Source: JBCDLI01 sp038745535 | GTDB lineage: Bacteria > Pseudomonadota > Alphaproteobacteria > Rhizobiales > Rhizobiaceae | DNA: 64,000 bases | Direction: 5' to 3' | Assembly (NCBI GenBank): GCA_038745535.1 | Contig: JBCDLI010000006.1 | Span: 1-64,000, forward strand | Part shown: positions 62,660 to 64,000 of the stretch, one piece after another | Position numbering within the stretch: the stretch's first letter is position 1 | Layout: the number at the start of each line of letters is the position of its first letter | Notes under the pieces: model-generated | What the model saw: only the letters and a program-made list of their open reading frames with translations | Databases searched by the model: none | Told to the model about the DNA's origin: nothing | Position numbers and translations under genes: made by a program

Positions 62660-64000
62660 CACCACCCCCGCCTGAGCCCCATTCACTCACGCGTGCGAGA
62701 TGGTCGTAATCACCTTCATATTTGGAAGCGCTTGCCCGCGCTTTTGAGCGATAGCCTGTGTTTTCACAGTTGTAGGCATCGGCGAGTTGAACGGCTTTGC
62801 CCCACGCCTTCTCTGCGAGATCGGCATGTTTTTCGTCGGCTAGTGAAATGGCAGGCTTGACCTCGAATTTTCCACGCGGCCCCATTTTGACATAGGCAAT
62901 ATCTGTGACGTTTCGCTTGCCCAAATCTCTGAACGCCCCGCGTGCTGCCAAAGCTGCTTCGAGGGACAGTTGAACGGACTTCAACTTTTCCAAGTCCGGT
63001 TTGCTGGGCACGTTGCTAGACTTGAAGTCAATCAGATCCAAAGACCCATCATCGCGCTCATCCACCCGGTCTGCACGGCCGTGAATTGAAACTCCCGTTT
63101 GCTCGAGTGCTGTTGATGACGCGGTGATCTCCGCATGGCGTTGTTTAACCGCTTTGTTACGCCCGCGTTCCCAATTGATGATTTCGGGGATCAATGCCTC
63201 AAATCGCGGCCACCACATCGCGCGAATTTCTTCGGGAAGATTTGCGTCCTTGAAGCAATCTTCGGCGACATGCTTCAGGTCGCGGTTTGCGTCCTCTTGG
63301 CTAAAATCGATGCATTCGGTGACACTGCGCTCCATGATCTCGTGGAAGAGCGTCCCGCGATCGCGCGCATCAGGATCGCGCACCAGCGGTTCGACTTTCT
63401 TCAAACCGAGAACCTTTTGCGCGTAAATGGCGTAAGGGTCAGCGATTAGCTTTTCGATATTTGTCACCGATAGCGCTTTCGGACGGACCTCTGCCGGTGG
63501 CTTCGGATAGGGACGGCCAATCGGTGTGGTTTGCGAAGCAGCGGAATAATCGGTCGCCATATCCAGCAACCGTGCGCCGCGTCTATTCATTTCAGCCGAT
63601 GCATCAGGGCCAGCGAACGCCTCAAGGCGTTGCCACCACCGCGATGCGACCGTTGGCGTGCCTTCCACGCGTTTTGATCGCGCCAGCACCACGCTCGGCT
63701 GGCCCATGGCCATTTGAAAATCATGAGCCGACAAACCAACGCGGCGTTCGGGCGGTTCCATGCCGATAGCCGCCATTTGTGTGCGCGTAATGAAGGCGTC
63801 AGTTTCTGGCACTTGTGGCCATATTCCCTCATTCAGCCCACCGAGAATAATATGGTCGACGTACTGAAGACGAGCCTCCAAAGCGCCCCAGATAAAGACC
63901 CGAGGATGACAGTCGCTGACTTCACGCACCATGCTTCCGGCAGACAGACTGCCAATGATTTCTGGCCACTGATCCGGCGGGAAGGTGACCTCTTCATCGA
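62652..64000 (-). CDS. addB: AddB helicase-nuclease, 3' part (runs off window)
   Basis: The C-terminal 449 codons of AddB; the frame is open through the window edge, so the N-terminal part is missing only because of the window. Visible are HIILGGLNEGIWPQVPETDAF, and the C-terminal nuclease with GTLFHEIMER, HGRADRVDERDDG and LIDFKSSN, which carries the Asp and Lys of the active site. It is upstream of and overlaps addA, so the complex is made in a coupled fashion. Confidence 0.93.
   Translation of the reverse strand, partial: DEEVTFPPDQWPEIIGSLSAGSMVREVSDCHPRVFIWGALEARLQYVDHIILGGLNEGIWPQVPETDAFITRTQMAAIGMEPPERRVGLSAHDFQMAMGQPSVVLARSKRVEGTPTVASRWWQRLEAFAGPDASAEMNRRGARLLDMATDYSAASQTTPIGRPYPKPPAEVRPKALSVTNIEKLIADPYAIYAQKVLGLKKVEPLVRDPDARDRGTLFHEIMERSVTECIDFSQEDANRDLKHVAEDCFKDANLPEEIRAMWWPRFEALIPEIINWERGRNKAVKQRHAEITASSTALEQTGVSIHGRADRVDERDDGSLDLIDFKSSNVPSKPDLEKLKSVQLSLEAALAARGAFRDLGKRNVTDIAYVKMGPRGKFEVKPAISLADEKHADLAEKAWGKAVQLADAYNCENTGYRSKARASASKYEGDYDHLARVSEWGSGGGGDE

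Overview
The window is chromosomal DNA of an alphaproteobacterium, most likely of the order Hyphomicrobiales (Rhizobiales). The runs coaBC-ubiB-ubiE, mutM-ech-rpsT-dnaA-dnaN-recF and usg-trpB-trpA-accD-folC-trxA-addA-addB are typical of that order. An AccD that has lost its zinc-ribbon cysteines, a MutM with a C-X4-C zinc finger, AddAB instead of RecBCD, and CtrA-type and GANTC sites upstream of dnaA agree with this. Species cannot be named from the sequence alone.

Layout. 0.1-9.8 kb is core metabolism: xylose catabolism (xylB-xylA), a DUF1127 protein divergent from a LysR regulator, a 1-Cys peroxiredoxin, a leftward ubiE-ubiB-coaBC operon (ubiquinone, coenzyme A) and adenosine deaminase. 9.8-10.5 kb holds a tRNA-Ser(GGA) gene whose 5' part is repeated twice in a palindrome-rich array. 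msrA follows, ending at 11597.

11.6-38.45 kb is an accessory island of about 26.9 kb. It is bounded by the intact msrA on the left and by an almost identical 177-bp copy of the msrA 3' end on the right (38453-38629), with no integrase or transposase visible. It carries what looks like a locus for a sulfated cell-surface polysaccharide: GDP-mannose synthesis (phosphomannomutase, ManC), GDP-fucose synthesis (Gmd, Fcl), a Wzm/Wzt-type exporter, six glycosyltransferases, five sulfotransferase-like proteins with recognisable P-loops, a sixth as a pseudogene, and two long coiled-coil proteins whose N-termini look like degenerate transferase domains (sulfotransferase-like and FkbM-like). Several of these genes are visibly richer in A+T than the flanks.

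38.6-42.2 kb holds a small Tad/Flp group (two Flp pilins too short for routine ORF calling, a CpaC/secretin N-domain protein, two TadE/TadG-like minor pilins) and an orphan PhnD-like periplasmic binding protein. 42.3-50.5 kb is the phosphopentomutase-mutM-ech-rpsT-dnaA-dnaN-recF block, with gyrB convergent to it. 53.1-58.6 kb is the trp/acc/folC block, interrupted between trpB and trpA by a ParD/ParE-like toxin-antitoxin pair whose toxin stop codon directly abuts the trpA start. 58.6-64 kb, leftward, is trxA, addA and the 3' part of addB, which runs off the window.

The most notable points are the msrA-flanked island and its sulfotransferase-rich fucose/mannose polysaccharide locus, the coiled-coil gene with exact 147-bp (seven-heptad) internal repeats, the toxin-antitoxin pair inside the trp operon, and the tRNA-Ser fragment/palindrome array.
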